22,606 bases of DNA from Spirochaetia bacterium (GTDB taxonomy: Bacteria > Spirochaetota > Spirochaetia > Treponematales > Breznakiellaceae), in NCBI GenBank assembly GCA_026002045.1, contig BOAV01000039.1:1-22606 (forward strand), given 5' to 3'. The notes beneath the pieces are model-generated. The model saw nothing but the letters and a program-made list of their open reading frames with translations, was not told where the DNA came from and searched no databases. Both the position numbers and the translations under genes were made by a program. Below are positions 6,936-15,662 of the stretch, one piece after another; the first letter of the stretch is position 1, and the number at the start of each line of letters is the position of its first letter.

Positions 6936-8669
6936 TTAGCGATCCAGATATTCCTTCAATTTCCGGCTCCGTTTGGGGTGCCGCAGCCGACGCAGGGCCT
7001 TGGCCTCAATCTGCCGGATCCGCTCCCGGGTGACATCGAAGATGAGACCCACCTCTTCCAGGGTGAGGGAATATCCGCCGTCCAGGCCGAAACGCATCTT
7101 GAGGATCTCCTGTTCCCGAAGGGGCAGAGTGGAAAGTACCTCGGCAATCTGTTCCTGGAGCAGCGTAGAGACCGTTTGGTTCGCGGGGTTTTCCACATCC
7201 TTGTCCTCAATGAAGTCCCCCAGCATGGAATCCTCATCTTCCCCCACGGGGGTATCGAGACTGATGGGTTCACGGGCCACATTTTTCACCATCTTTACCC
7301 GCTGACTTGTCCAGCCCAGGTGCTCGCCGAGTTCCTCATCCGTGGGTTCCCGGCCCAGGGCCTGCAGGAGTATTTTTGATTCCCGTGACACCTTGTTGAT
7401 CTGTTCGATCATGTGGACCGGCACCCGGATGGTCCGGGCCTGATCCGAGATGGACCGGGTTATGGCCTGCCTGATCCACCAGGTCGCATAGGTGGAAAAC
7501 CGGAAACCCTTGCGGTAGTCGAACTTTTCCACCGCCTTGATAAGGCCGATATTCCCCTCCTGCACCAGGTCGAAGAAAAGAAGCCCCCGGTTGGAATACC
7601 GCTTGGCGATGGAAACCACCAGCCGGAGATTCGCCTGGGTGAACCGGTCCTTGGCTTTTTTCATCATCATCCGGCCCCGGTTTATCTCCCGTGCCTGCAG
7701 GTTGATATTTTCTACGGATTCCTCAAACTCCATTTCTATGGACAGGAGCTTTTTTTCCGTAATCTGGATATGCCGGATAAGCTCCTTGATTTCGTCTGAA
7801 CTGAGCCCCAGGTCTCCTTCCAGCCGTTCCCGTTCTTCCCTGATGGTAAGGAAGCGGCCCAGGGTCCGCAGTTCCCTGGTGGAACCCACCCGGAGCCGCT
7901 TTTCAAGGCGTTCCTGCTCACTCCTGTACCGCTTTATTTTCTTTGCGGTCAGGAGGTACTTCTCCGAAAAGGCGGCTATTTCATCCGGGTGTATCTCCGC
8001 CCCTTCAATGCCTGAAAGGATTCGCTTCCGCAGCCCGCAAAGTTCCCGGTCCTCAAAAATATCCCCCCCGACTTTGATGATCTGCCGCTTGCCCTCAATG
8101 TAGCTCCTGAGGTCCCCCCCAAGGGCCTTAAAGATTTCCCGGTAGCTCTGGTTCAGGCGGCGGCACTCGGCGAAGTATTCGACCGCCTCCTTCCGGGTTA
8201 GACCTAATTGCCGGGGGTCCTTTTTGGAAAAAACCTCGTGGTAAATCCGGTAAAATTCCGAAATAACCATCCCCGACTTCTTGATAACCCCGTTGATGAT
8301 TTGCCCGGCGTTTTCTATCTGTTTAGAAAGCTCCACCTCCTGCTCGGCGGTAAGGAGGTGTTCCTTCCCGATTTCCCGCAGGTACATCCGCATGGGGTCG
8401 TCCACCGCAGATTCCTTCTCGTTGTTCGCCAGGCGTTTTTTATCCGCCCCGCCCTTTCCACGGCCGGACGGCTCCGGGTCCTCAACATCTTCCTCAAGGA
8501 GCCGGACATGATTTGTGTTCAACAGGGCAAGAACCTGTTCCATTTTGTCAGGATTTGCAATGTCCTCGGGCAGTAAAAAATCAGAAAGGTCATCAAAGGA
8601 AATATTTTTCTTTTCCTTTGCATATTCAATCAGCTTTACCACAGCAGGCTCAATCGACATATCCGTCAT
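6936..8669 (-). CDS. rpoD: Primary RNA polymerase sigma factor (sigma-70 family)
   Basis: This is the housekeeping sigma factor, 577 residues. Region 1.1-like sequence occupies about 1-80 and region 1.2 about 89-122 (DPMRMYLREIGKEHLLTAEQ). A charged non-conserved stretch follows up to about 340. Region 2 is at 346-415, with ANLRLVVSIAKRYSNRGL, the -10-reading stretch and YATWWIRQAITRSI. Region 3 begins near 424. Region 4 is at about 512-570, with the helix-turn-helix TLEEVGLIFDVTRERIRQIE that reads the -35 element. ATG 8669 has GGAAG seven bases upstream. The gene has its own strong promoter in the divergent gap (8705-8733). It is followed by murG rather than preceded by dnaG, so at this site it is not in the classic rpsU-dnaG-rpoD arrangement. 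Confidence 0.97.
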   Translation of the reverse strand: MTDMSIEPAVVKLIEYAKEKKNISFDDLSDFLLPEDIANPDKMEQVLALLNTNHVRLLEEDVEDPEPSGRGKGGADKKRLANNEKESAVDDPMRMYLREIGKEHLLTAEQEVELSKQIENAGQIINGVIKKSGMVISEFYRIYHEVFSKKDPRQLGLTRKEAVEYFAECRRLNQSYREIFKALGGDLRSYIEGKRQIIKVGGDIFEDRELCGLRKRILSGIEGAEIHPDEIAAFSEKYLLTAKKIKRYRSEQERLEKRLRVGSTRELRTLGRFLTIREERERLEGDLGLSSDEIKELIRHIQITEKKLLSIEMEFEESVENINLQAREINRGRMMMKKAKDRFTQANLRLVVSIAKRYSNRGLLFFDLVQEGNIGLIKAVEKFDYRKGFRFSTYATWWIRQAITRSISDQARTIRVPVHMIEQINKVSRESKILLQALGREPTDEELGEHLGWTSQRVKMVKNVAREPISLDTPVGEDEDSMLGDFIEDKDVENPANQTVSTLLQEQIAEVLSTLPLREQEILKMRFGLDGGYSLTLEEVGLIFDVTRERIRQIEAKALRRLRHPKRSRKLKEYLDR

Positions 8670-8704
8670 CTGTTTACTTCCTTACCGAACCGACTGACTA
8701 TACC

Positions 8705-8733
8705 AGTATAAGAAAATTTGAAATTTTTGTCAA
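8705..8733 (-). promoter_or_regulatory. Near-consensus sigma-70 promoter of the rpoD operon
   Basis: On the minus strand a perfect -35 hexamer TTGACA (8728-8733) is followed by a 17-bp spacer and a -10 hexamer TATACT (8705-8710). Transcription should start near 8698, giving a leader of about 28 nt that contains the GGAAG ribosome site. Promoter strength and use are inferred from hexamer match and spacing only. Confidence 0.8.
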
Positions 8734-8746
8734 ATATGTCTATATT
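8718..8746 (+). promoter_or_regulatory. Sigma-70 promoter of the hrb-like/activase pair
   Basis: On the plus strand TTGAAA (8718-8723), a 17-bp spacer and TATATT (8741-8746) form a good promoter. The expected start near 8752 leaves only about 11 nt before ATG 8764, just enough for the AAGGAG ribosome site at 8753-8758. The element overlaps the opposing rpoD promoter, sharing bases 8718-8733. Confidence 0.6.
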
Positions 8747-8763
8747 GATAGTAAGGAGTAAAT

Positions 8764-9405
8764 ATGCTGGATTTGACCAGTATTGACAACAACGCATTTT
8801 TCAAGCTTAGTTATGGACTTTTCATTTTAACGGCAAAAGAGGGCGATAAGGATAACGGCTGTATTATCAACACCGTTACCCAGATAACGGATACGCCCAA
8901 ACGTATTTCTGTTGCGGTCAATAAGAACAATTTTACCCACGACATGATACTTAAAACGGGCCTTCTTAATGTTTCTGTTCTCAGTGTTGAAACGCCCTTT
9001 TCTGTCTTTCAGAATTTCGGCTTTCAGAGCGGCCGGAATGTTGACAAGTTTGCCGGGGCGGCAGAGATAAAGCGCAGTGCCAACGGCATAATCTATGAGA
9101 GCCGCTATGCCAATAGTTTTATCTCCGGTACGGTTATCAGCGCCGGCGATTACAAAACCCATACCTTGTTTGTCGCCGATGTTACCGAAGCCGCCGTGCT
9201 GGGCGCCGCACCGTCATTAACGTACCAGTATTATTTTGATCACATTAAACCCAAGCCGCAGAATGGGGCGCCGCAGGCAGCGGCCGAAAAGAAGAGGGGC
9301 TATGTGTGTAAAATTTGCGGCTATGTGTACGAAGGGGATGAACTCCCGCCGGATTTTATCTGCCCCCTCTGTAAACACGGGGCTGCGGATTTTGAAAAAT
9401 TGTAA
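8764..9405 (+). CDS. Flavin reductase-like/rubredoxin fusion (high-molecular-weight rubredoxin-like)
   Basis: This 213-residue protein joins two redox domains. The N-terminal part (about 1-160) is a flavin reductase-like FMN domain: LSYGLFILTAKEGDK, NGCIINTVTQITDTPKRI and VNKNNFTHDMI are typical. The C-terminal part (about 179-213) is a short rubredoxin domain with C182, C185, C200 and C203 as two CxxC pairs separated by 14 residues, ending CPLCKHGAADFEKL. The same layout is known in Hrb of Moorella, an NAD(P)H-linked electron donor to flavodiiron proteins for oxygen or NO removal in anaerobes. ATG 8764 has AAGGAG five bases upstream. The next gene starts 12 nt later, so the two are probably co-transcribed. 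No flavodiiron partner lies in the window, so its electron acceptor is not known. Confidence 0.9.
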   Translation: MLDLTSIDNNAFFKLSYGLFILTAKEGDKDNGCIINTVTQITDTPKRISVAVNKNNFTHDMILKTGLLNVSVLSVETPFSVFQNFGFQSGRNVDKFAGAAEIKRSANGIIYESRYANSFISGTVISAGDYKTHTLFVADVTEAAVLGAAPSLTYQYYFDHIKPKPQNGAPQAAAEKKRGYVCKICGYVYEGDELPPDFICPLCKHGAADFEKL

Positions 9406-9417
9406 AACAGGAACCAA

Positions 9418-12400
9418 TTGACAAAATCGCCCGAACTGTTCATTATACCTTCTATGAGAAGGTCACTTCACCTCGGTATAGATGTCGGCTCGACAACGGT
9501 AAAAGTCGTGGTGATGGAAAGCTTAACCAAAGAAATAATCCTGTCAAAATATACGCGTCACAATGCCTATCAGGCAGAGACCGTGAAGAAACTGCTGCAG
9601 GAAGTTTTTGCGCAATTTCCCGATGCGGAATTCAAGACGGCCGTTTGCGGCTCCGGGGGCAGGACTATCGCCGAAATGCTCATGGCGCCATACATTCAGG
9701 AAGTTGTCGCGAACTCCCTGGCGGTCCGTACATTTTATCCGCAAACCCGGGTTGCCATTGAACTGGGCGGGCAGGATGCAAAAATTGTGTTTTTTCACTA
9801 CGATGAGGCGAACAAAAGGCTTACCACATCGGATATGCGCATGAACGGCAATTGCGCAGGCGGAACCGGTTCCTTTATCGACGAAGTTGCCAATATGCTG
9901 CGTGTGCCGGTTGAAAATTTTCAGGCGCTTACCGAAAAGGGCACAACGGTCTACGACATTTCCGGCCGCTGCGGTGTTTTCGCAAAAACAGATATTCAGC
10001 CCCTGTTAAATCAGGGGGGCCGCAAAGAGGACATTGCGCTCTCGGCATTTCACGCCATAGCGAAACAAACAATAGGCGGCCTTTCACAGGGGCTTGAGCT
10101 GACGCCGCCGATCATTTTTGAGGGGGGGCCTTTTACCTTTAATCCGCATCTTATCAAGGTGTTTGCCGAGTGGCTGTCACTAAGCGGCGCCGACATAATC
10201 ATTCCGCCCCGCAGCGAAACACTCATTGCACACGGCGCGGCCCTTTCCATTGACGAGATGTTCAGCCTGACCGCCAAAGTTATTGACACCGCAGATGTTA
10301 TTGCAAAACTCACCGATTATAAAAAATACCTGGGCCAATCGGAAAATAAAAAGGTACGGAAGTATTTCGAGTCCGATGCGGAACGCTCAGATTTTGATGA
10401 ACGGCATAAGCTGCCCCCCCCCGTGCAGAAATGTACGGCGCAGAGCGGAGAGACAATCCGTGTGTATCTGGGAATTGACGCCGGATCGACCACGACAAAA
10501 TTTGTGCTCCTGGATGAAAATGAAAAAGTTGTGGACCGTTTTTATTCAAGCAATAAGGGCGAGCCGTTAATGGTCATAAAATCCGCCCTGCTTGATATGT
10601 ACAAAAAATACGAGGACCTCGGCATCACCCTTGATGTCGCAGCCGTAGGTACCACCGGTTACGGCGAGCTCCTGTTTGCAAAGGCAATCGGCGCCGATTA
10701 TCACACCGTTGAAACCGTAGCCCATGCCGCCGCCGCTCAAAAATATATTCCGGAGGCAAGTTTCATTCTGGATATCGGCGGCCAGGATATGAAGGCGATT
10801 ACCATTTCCAACGACATTGTAACAAACATCACGCTTAACGAAGCCTGTTCCTCCGGCTGCGGTTCATTTCTGGAAAACTTTGCGTCTACCTTAAAAATTC
10901 CCGTGGAGCGTATTGCGGAGGCGGCTTTTAACGCAAAAAACCCTGCGGAGCTTGGCAGCCGCTGCACCGTATTTATGACGAGTACGATCATCACCGAACA
11001 GAAAAACGGCAAGCAGGCCGACGACATTATGGCAGGGCTTTGCCGTTCAATTATCGAAAATGTATTTACCAAGGTTGTGCGCATATCAAATTTTGCAAGC
11101 CTGGGCGACAGGATCGTTGCGCAGGGCGGAACCTTTAAGAACGATGCGGTACTGCGTGCGCTGGAACAGCACATCGAAAAGCCGGTTATACGCGCCCCCT
11201 ATCCGGGCGAAATGGGGGCCATCGGAATTGCCCTTTTAACCAGGCGTCATATTGCCGAATACGGTTATGATTCTCCGCATACCTCAACTGCGGGTACAAC
11301 ACGCTTTATCGGGTTTGAGGCGCTTAAAACATTTGATTACACGCAGCAGACAAACTTACCCTGCGGCTTTTGCAGTAATAACTGCAACCGCACATTGATT
11401 ACATTCTCCAACGGCGCCACCTGGGTTACCGGCAACCGCTGTGAACGCGGTGAATATTTAGGCGATAAGAACGACAACGCCCTGCGCGAAAAAATCAAAT
11501 CAATAGGTGAACGTCTTGAATCTGTGCCGGATCTTTTTAAATTACGCGCAAAATTATTGTTTAACGATTACCCTGTTACCGCCTTGGCCCCGGCGAGGAA
11601 TTATACCGTCGGACTTCCCCGTGCTTTGGATTTTTGGGGGACCATGCCGTTTTGGAAAACCCTCTATCAGGCGCTCGGTTTTACCGTTAAAACATCCCGC
11701 AAAAGCACCCGCAAACTTTTTGAAAGCGGCTTACAATCCATAGCATCTGACACGGTGTGCTTTCCCGCAAAACTTTCCCACGGGCATATTTACGATCTTG
11801 CAGCGCAAAAAGTAGACCGGATTTTTATGCCCATGGTAAACCGTGTGCCTTCCGAGAATACCGAAAAACTCAGTAACTATACCTGTTCGGTGGTAAAGGG
11901 TTATCCGCTTGTCATCAAATATTCCGACACGCCGGAAAAACGCTGGGGTATTCCTTATGACACGCCGATGTTCCACTGGTTCAGCCTTAAGGACCGCGAT
12001 TTTCAAATTTGCCGGTATATAAAAGAAACATATAATATTGATGAAGCCCTTACCCGCAATGCGATTACGCAGGGGGATGCAGCGCTTGATTCGTTTAAAA
12101 AGGCGCTGGTTGACGAAGGGGCGCGTGTACTTGCATCGCTTAAGGGCGCCGATAAATTTGCCGTTGTTCTTGGCGCCCGTCATTATCAAAACGATGAACT
12201 TATCAACCATGATCTATCGCAGTATTTTACCAGCCTTGATATTCCTGTTTTAACCCTTGATTCGCTGCCGGGGATTGCGGACGTTAGTCTAAAGGGAACA
12301 CGGCTTGATATAACGATAAACTCACATGCACGGCTGCTTTCAGGCGCCATTCTTGCCGCCGAGCATCCCAATCTGGAATTTGTACAGATTGTAAGTTTCG

Positions 12401-13824
12401 GCTGCGGACACGATGCGCTGCTGTCTGATGAGATAAGCAGACTGTTAAACGAAATTTCAGGCAAGTCGCCGCTCATTCTTAAACTTGATGAAAGTGATGT
12501 TGCGGGTCCTCTGCGCATCAGGGTTCGCTCGTTTATCGAAACAATAAAGACACGGCGCAAAAAAGAGGCGGCCCAGGTAAAACCGCTTAAAGACCCGTTT
12601 GAGGTAAAGTTTAGCGGAGAAAACAAACACAAAACCATTTTGGTGCCGAATGTATCGCGGGCGTTTTGTAAAATTCTTACATCCGCAATCCGTATGCAGG
12701 GTTTTAAGGTTGAACCGCTGCCGATGGGCGGCAAAGAAGCAATAGCGCTTGGTAAAAAATACATACACAACGATATATGCTTTCCCGCTCAGATGGTAAT
12801 CGGCGAGGCGCTTATGGTTCTTAAAAACGGCGTCTACAACCCCGATGAAGTTGTCGTGGGTATGGCAAAGTTTAACTGCGATTGCCGCCTTACCAACTAC
12901 ACGGTGCTTGTCCGCAAGGCATTGGATGAAGCAGGTTTCCCGCAGGTACCGATTATTTCTACCGATGAACTCGATCTGAAGAATATTCATCCGGCATTTA
13001 AGTTAAGCCCCCTTTCGTATATGCGTTCAGTTTGGTGCCTTGTGATGACGGATATTCTGGAGGATATCGGCCGCAAAATGCGGCCCTACGAGCTGCAGCA
13101 GGGCGAAACAAACCGCGTATTGGAACATTCAATTGATGCGATTACGCAGGCCCTGGAAAAAGGCGGCATGGGCGCCGCCCTGCAGGCATACAAAAAATCT
13201 GTCAATGCTTTATGCGAAGTAAAATACGACAGGAGCAGGCGCAAGCATATTGTGTTTGTTACCGGCGAGTATCTGTTAAACTTCCATCCGGGTTCCAACT
13301 TTTATGTGGAAGAATACCTTGAAAAAAACAATATGGAAGTAATGCTGCCCAGAATGTATGATGTGTTTAGAAAATATGTCATGTATGCGCTTACAGAAAT
13401 AAAGGATTTTAAGGTGCATCATCCATTCGGAGTTTATCTACAGTCTGCCGCCTCGGATAAATTTTTTGACTTTGCGCTTGATATTATGGAAAAAACCGCC
13501 CGCCGGCATCCGCTATACGAAAATTGCCTGCGTCTGCCTGAAATGATAAAATTAAGCGATCCGGTTCTGCATCATTCGTTTAATTCCGGGGAAACATATT
13601 TAATACCCGGCGATATTCTGCATCACGCATCGGAAGGAATACGTTCCTTTGTTGTCCTGCAGCCCTTCGGCTGTCTGCCCAATCATATTTGCGGGCGCGG
13701 AGTTGTCAAGCGGATTAAAGAGCTGATGCCCGATATTCAGGTACTGCCCCTCGACTACGACCCCGACAGCAGTTTTGCCAATATTGAAAACCGCCTGCAA
13801 ATGCTGATCATGAATGCGGGGTAG
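9418..13824 (+). CDS. Giant 2-hydroxyacyl-CoA dehydratase activase-related protein (two ATPase modules plus two HgdB-like halves)
   Basis: This 1468-residue protein belongs to the BadF/BadG/HgdC activase superfamily. Module 1 (about 18-285) has the ATP loop GIDVGSTTVK and C146/C185; module 2 (about 350-620) has GIDAGSTTTK and C477/C516. Both pairs are 39 residues apart, as I recall for the cysteines that hold the shared [4Fe-4S] cluster in HgdC. A four-cysteine site follows (C649, C652, C656, C675), then a DUF2229-like half (from about 729, SDTVCFPAK with C781). A second half (about 1070-1460) has NDICFPAQ with C1121, C1154/C1156 and C1419/C1425. ATP-driven electron transfer within one chain is inferred; the substrate is unknown. 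The start TTG 9418 has AGGA nearby; ATG 9454 is an alternative without a visible ribosome site. No separate dehydratase subunits are nearby. Confidence 0.88.
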   Translation: MTKSPELFIIPSMRRSLHLGIDVGSTTVKVVVMESLTKEIILSKYTRHNAYQAETVKKLLQEVFAQFPDAEFKTAVCGSGGRTIAEMLMAPYIQEVVANSLAVRTFYPQTRVAIELGGQDAKIVFFHYDEANKRLTTSDMRMNGNCAGGTGSFIDEVANMLRVPVENFQALTEKGTTVYDISGRCGVFAKTDIQPLLNQGGRKEDIALSAFHAIAKQTIGGLSQGLELTPPIIFEGGPFTFNPHLIKVFAEWLSLSGADIIIPPRSETLIAHGAALSIDEMFSLTAKVIDTADVIAKLTDYKKYLGQSENKKVRKYFESDAERSDFDERHKLPPPVQKCTAQSGETIRVYLGIDAGSTTTKFVLLDENEKVVDRFYSSNKGEPLMVIKSALLDMYKKYEDLGITLDVAAVGTTGYGELLFAKAIGADYHTVETVAHAAAAQKYIPEASFILDIGGQDMKAITISNDIVTNITLNEACSSGCGSFLENFASTLKIPVERIAEAAFNAKNPAELGSRCTVFMTSTIITEQKNGKQADDIMAGLCRSIIENVFTKVVRISNFASLGDRIVAQGGTFKNDAVLRALEQHIEKPVIRAPYPGEMGAIGIALLTRRHIAEYGYDSPHTSTAGTTRFIGFEALKTFDYTQQTNLPCGFCSNNCNRTLITFSNGATWVTGNRCERGEYLGDKNDNALREKIKSIGERLESVPDLFKLRAKLLFNDYPVTALAPARNYTVGLPRALDFWGTMPFWKTLYQALGFTVKTSRKSTRKLFESGLQSIASDTVCFPAKLSHGHIYDLAAQKVDRIFMPMVNRVPSENTEKLSNYTCSVVKGYPLVIKYSDTPEKRWGIPYDTPMFHWFSLKDRDFQICRYIKETYNIDEALTRNAITQGDAALDSFKKALVDEGARVLASLKGADKFAVVLGARHYQNDELINHDLSQYFTSLDIPVLTLDSLPGIADVSLKGTRLDITINSHARLLSGAILAAEHPNLEFVQIVSFGCGHDALLSDEISRLLNEISGKSPLILKLDESDVAGPLRIRVRSFIETIKTRRKKEAAQVKPLKDPFEVKFSGENKHKTILVPNVSRAFCKILTSAIRMQGFKVEPLPMGGKEAIALGKKYIHNDICFPAQMVIGEALMVLKNGVYNPDEVVVGMAKFNCDCRLTNYTVLVRKALDEAGFPQVPIISTDELDLKNIHPAFKLSPLSYMRSVWCLVMTDILEDIGRKMRPYELQQGETNRVLEHSIDAITQALEKGGMGAALQAYKKSVNALCEVKYDRSRRKHIVFVTGEYLLNFHPGSNFYVEEYLEKNNMEVMLPRMYDVFRKYVMYALTEIKDFKVHHPFGVYLQSAASDKFFDFALDIMEKTARRHPLYENCLRLPEMIKLSDPVLHHSFNSGETYLIPGDILHHASEGIRSFVVLQPFGCLPNHICGRGVVKRIKELMPDIQVLPLDYDPDSSFANIENRLQMLIMNAG

Positions 13825-13837
13825 AAAAAAACACCCT

Positions 13838-13866
13838 AAAAAAATTACTCTTGGGATGGCGCCAAG
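13838..13866 (-). terminator. Weak terminator-like hairpin after the radical SAM gene
   Basis: Reading the minus strand after the radical SAM stop, a 5-bp stem CTTGG/CCAAG (13862-13866 with 13850-13854) is followed five bases later by a run of seven T (13838-13844). The stem is short, so the call is tentative. The rest of the 88-bp convergent gap shows nothing else, and no good terminator is visible for the plus-strand activase gene. Confidence 0.3.
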
Positions 13867-13912
13867 CATCTATTCCGGCTTTTATCTTTTCAGGTTTAAA
13901 TTCAGCCCCCGC

Positions 13913-14983
13913 TCAGTAAAAAGTTACTGTTTGCAGCCGGTTATGGATACAGGTTAAAACGGCGTCTTTCTTTTCATCCCACAAATGCAGGGGGCCGCCG
14001 GAACAATTCCGGTAATCTTTACAGTCTTTGCATATCCCCGTTTTTGTCCATGTGCGATCCCGCATGATTTCAAACCGCTTGTTCCAGACATCCAAAAACG
14101 AATCGCGGTATATGTTTCCCTGAACAAAACTCCGGTTGATATTGGGACAGGCGGAGATAGAGCCGTCAACCAAAACCGAAGCGATGTTTATTCCGGCGCG
14201 GCAGAAAAACCAGGCGTCCCGTATCTTTTTTTCATATTCTCCAACCCAGGATTCACAGCCAAACTCAATAGAGATACCGTTACCGGCGCGGGAACCGGCA
14301 ATAAAATCAAAAAGATACTTTAATTGACCGGGGCTTAATTGCAAATCTTCATTCAACGCCGCCCTTCCGATTGGCGCAATGGTAAACAGCCTCCACGCCC
14401 TGACATTATGGGAAATCAAAAACGCTTTCATTTCTTCAAGTTCATACAGATTTTTTTGATTCACACAGGTTATCACATCATAGGTCAGGTGTTTCGTGGA
14501 GGTGATCAACGCCAAAGCATCGACCGCCCGCTTGAAACTTTGCTGGTTTCCCCGGAGCCGGTTATGGGAAGCCTCCGGTCCGTCAAGGCTCAAGCTGATG
14601 GAACCCATACCCGCCCCAAGCAGCCTGCCGTGTATAGCGGGAGTATAGGCATAGCCGTTGGTAACTATCCCCCAGTGAAACCCGTGCTGCCGCAGCCTTC
14701 TGCCGCACTCCGGTAAATCCTCCCGCAGGAGGGGTTCGCCGCCGGTTATGGCTATGGTTATGCTGTCAGGCTTATACACTTTCTTTAACGGGAGAATGGC
14801 TCCCAGGAAATCATTAAAGGGCAAATCTTTGGTTTTGCTATCGGCGGAACAATCAGAGCCGCAGTGCAGACATTGCATATTGCAGCGCCTTGTACATTCC
14901 CAAAAGAGATACGACAGTTGATGAAGGCGCGTTTCATTTTTTCTGAATTGGTTGAACATGAATTGGGAAAATTTATTTGTCAT
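13913..14983 (-). CDS. Radical SAM/SPASM protein-modifying enzyme (rSAM/lipoprotein system-like)
   Basis: This 356-residue enzyme has the radical SAM cluster motif CNMQCLHC (C34, C38, C41), which binds the [4Fe-4S] cluster that cleaves S-adenosylmethionine. GGEP at 81-84 and SLSLDGPEASHNRLRG are also typical. A C-terminal SPASM-type domain supplies C243, C261, C279, C318, C321, C327 and C345, which would hold auxiliary clusters. This layout is common in enzymes that modify peptides or proteins. The gene follows two tandem genes for exported proteins, and ATG 14983 overlaps the nearer one by 11 nt with no strong ribosome site, so translation is probably coupled; an ATG eight codons later is possible. 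From memory it resembles the TIGR04133 enzyme of a rSAM/lipoprotein pair. The modification made is unknown, and the neighbours are the likely substrates by context only. Confidence 0.85.
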   Translation of the reverse strand: MTNKFSQFMFNQFRKNETRLHQLSYLFWECTRRCNMQCLHCGSDCSADSKTKDLPFNDFLGAILPLKKVYKPDSITIAITGGEPLLREDLPECGRRLRQHGFHWGIVTNGYAYTPAIHGRLLGAGMGSISLSLDGPEASHNRLRGNQQSFKRAVDALALITSTKHLTYDVITCVNQKNLYELEEMKAFLISHNVRAWRLFTIAPIGRAALNEDLQLSPGQLKYLFDFIAGSRAGNGISIEFGCESWVGEYEKKIRDAWFFCRAGINIASVLVDGSISACPNINRSFVQGNIYRDSFLDVWNKRFEIMRDRTWTKTGICKDCKDYRNCSGGPLHLWDEKKDAVLTCIHNRLQTVTFY

Positions 14984-15659
14984 CGTCTCTGATTATCTGC
15001 TCCAAATCCACTTTTAACGCATCTTTAATTTCATCGGAGGTAACATGTAGCTCTTTCTGCCAAAACAAAGCGTTGTAATCAGTAAAATAGACTAAATAAG
15101 CATCCCGTTCAGGCACTTGAATGGAAAATCGGCCGTCGCTGTCCGATAAAACCTCAAAGAGGGAAGTATATCCGGGTCCACTGTCTCTCCGGTAGTCAAC
15201 AGAGACTCCAATTCCCGAAACCGGTTCACCTGTTTCTTTGGAGCGTACCGTCCCGTGAATCACCGCAACCTGATCCCTGGAAAGGCTCACCGCCAAGGGA
15301 TCCGCGATTCCATCCCGGGGAATAGTCATATCTTTGTATGGAAAATATCCGCCATTTTCAAAACCGTCATTATCATAAAACCTGACCATGTAAGAATCGT
15401 TTTCGGGAACATAGATAATAAAGCGCCCGTCGCCGTCGGTATTAACAGCGGGCCATTGACCATATCTGACAACAATTCCCGCGACCGGCTCGCCCGTTTC
15501 TTCAGAGACAACCCTCCCCTGAACGGGAACCGTATAGCTGCTGAGATCGGGCTCACGCATTCCATACGCGGCATGAATCAAAACCGGCATCGCCGTTGCC
15601 CCTAATGCTATATATACATTTCTCAGTATCAGGCGCGCCTTTTCCAGAATTTTCCCCAT
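14973..15659 (-). CDS. Exported two-repeat beta-sandwich protein, radical SAM partner (copy A)
   Basis: This 228-residue protein has a basic N-terminus and a hydrophobic segment at about 14-31 (NVYIALGATAMPVLIHAAYG), which looks like a signal peptide or membrane anchor. Two homologous repeats follow, at about 43-127 and 131-219. Each starts with a G-x-V strand, SKETGEP or SEETGEP, then GI-V-V and DGRF, as in carboxypeptidase regulatory-like (CarboxypepD_reg/CNA-B-like) beta-sandwich domains. There is no cysteine anywhere, hence no lipobox. The AYG after the hydrophobic segment recalls the conserved EYG that, from memory, follows the lipobox cysteine in Bacteroidetes lipoproteins of the rSAM/lipoprotein system (TIGR04134). 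ATG 15659 has GGGGAG six bases upstream, overlapping the stop of copy B. It is probably a substrate of the radical SAM enzyme, but this is unproven. Confidence 0.8.
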   Translation of the reverse strand: MGKILEKARLILRNVYIALGATAMPVLIHAAYGMREPDLSSYTVPVQGRVVSEETGEPVAGIVVRYGQWPAVNTDGDGRFIIYVPENDSYMVRFYDNDGFENGGYFPYKDMTIPRDGIADPLAVSLSRDQVAVIHGTVRSKETGEPVSGIGVSVDYRRDSGPGYTSLFEVLSDSDGRFSIQVPERDAYLVYFTDYNALFWQKELHVTSDEIKDALKVDLEQIIRDDDK

Positions 15660-15662
15660 GCT

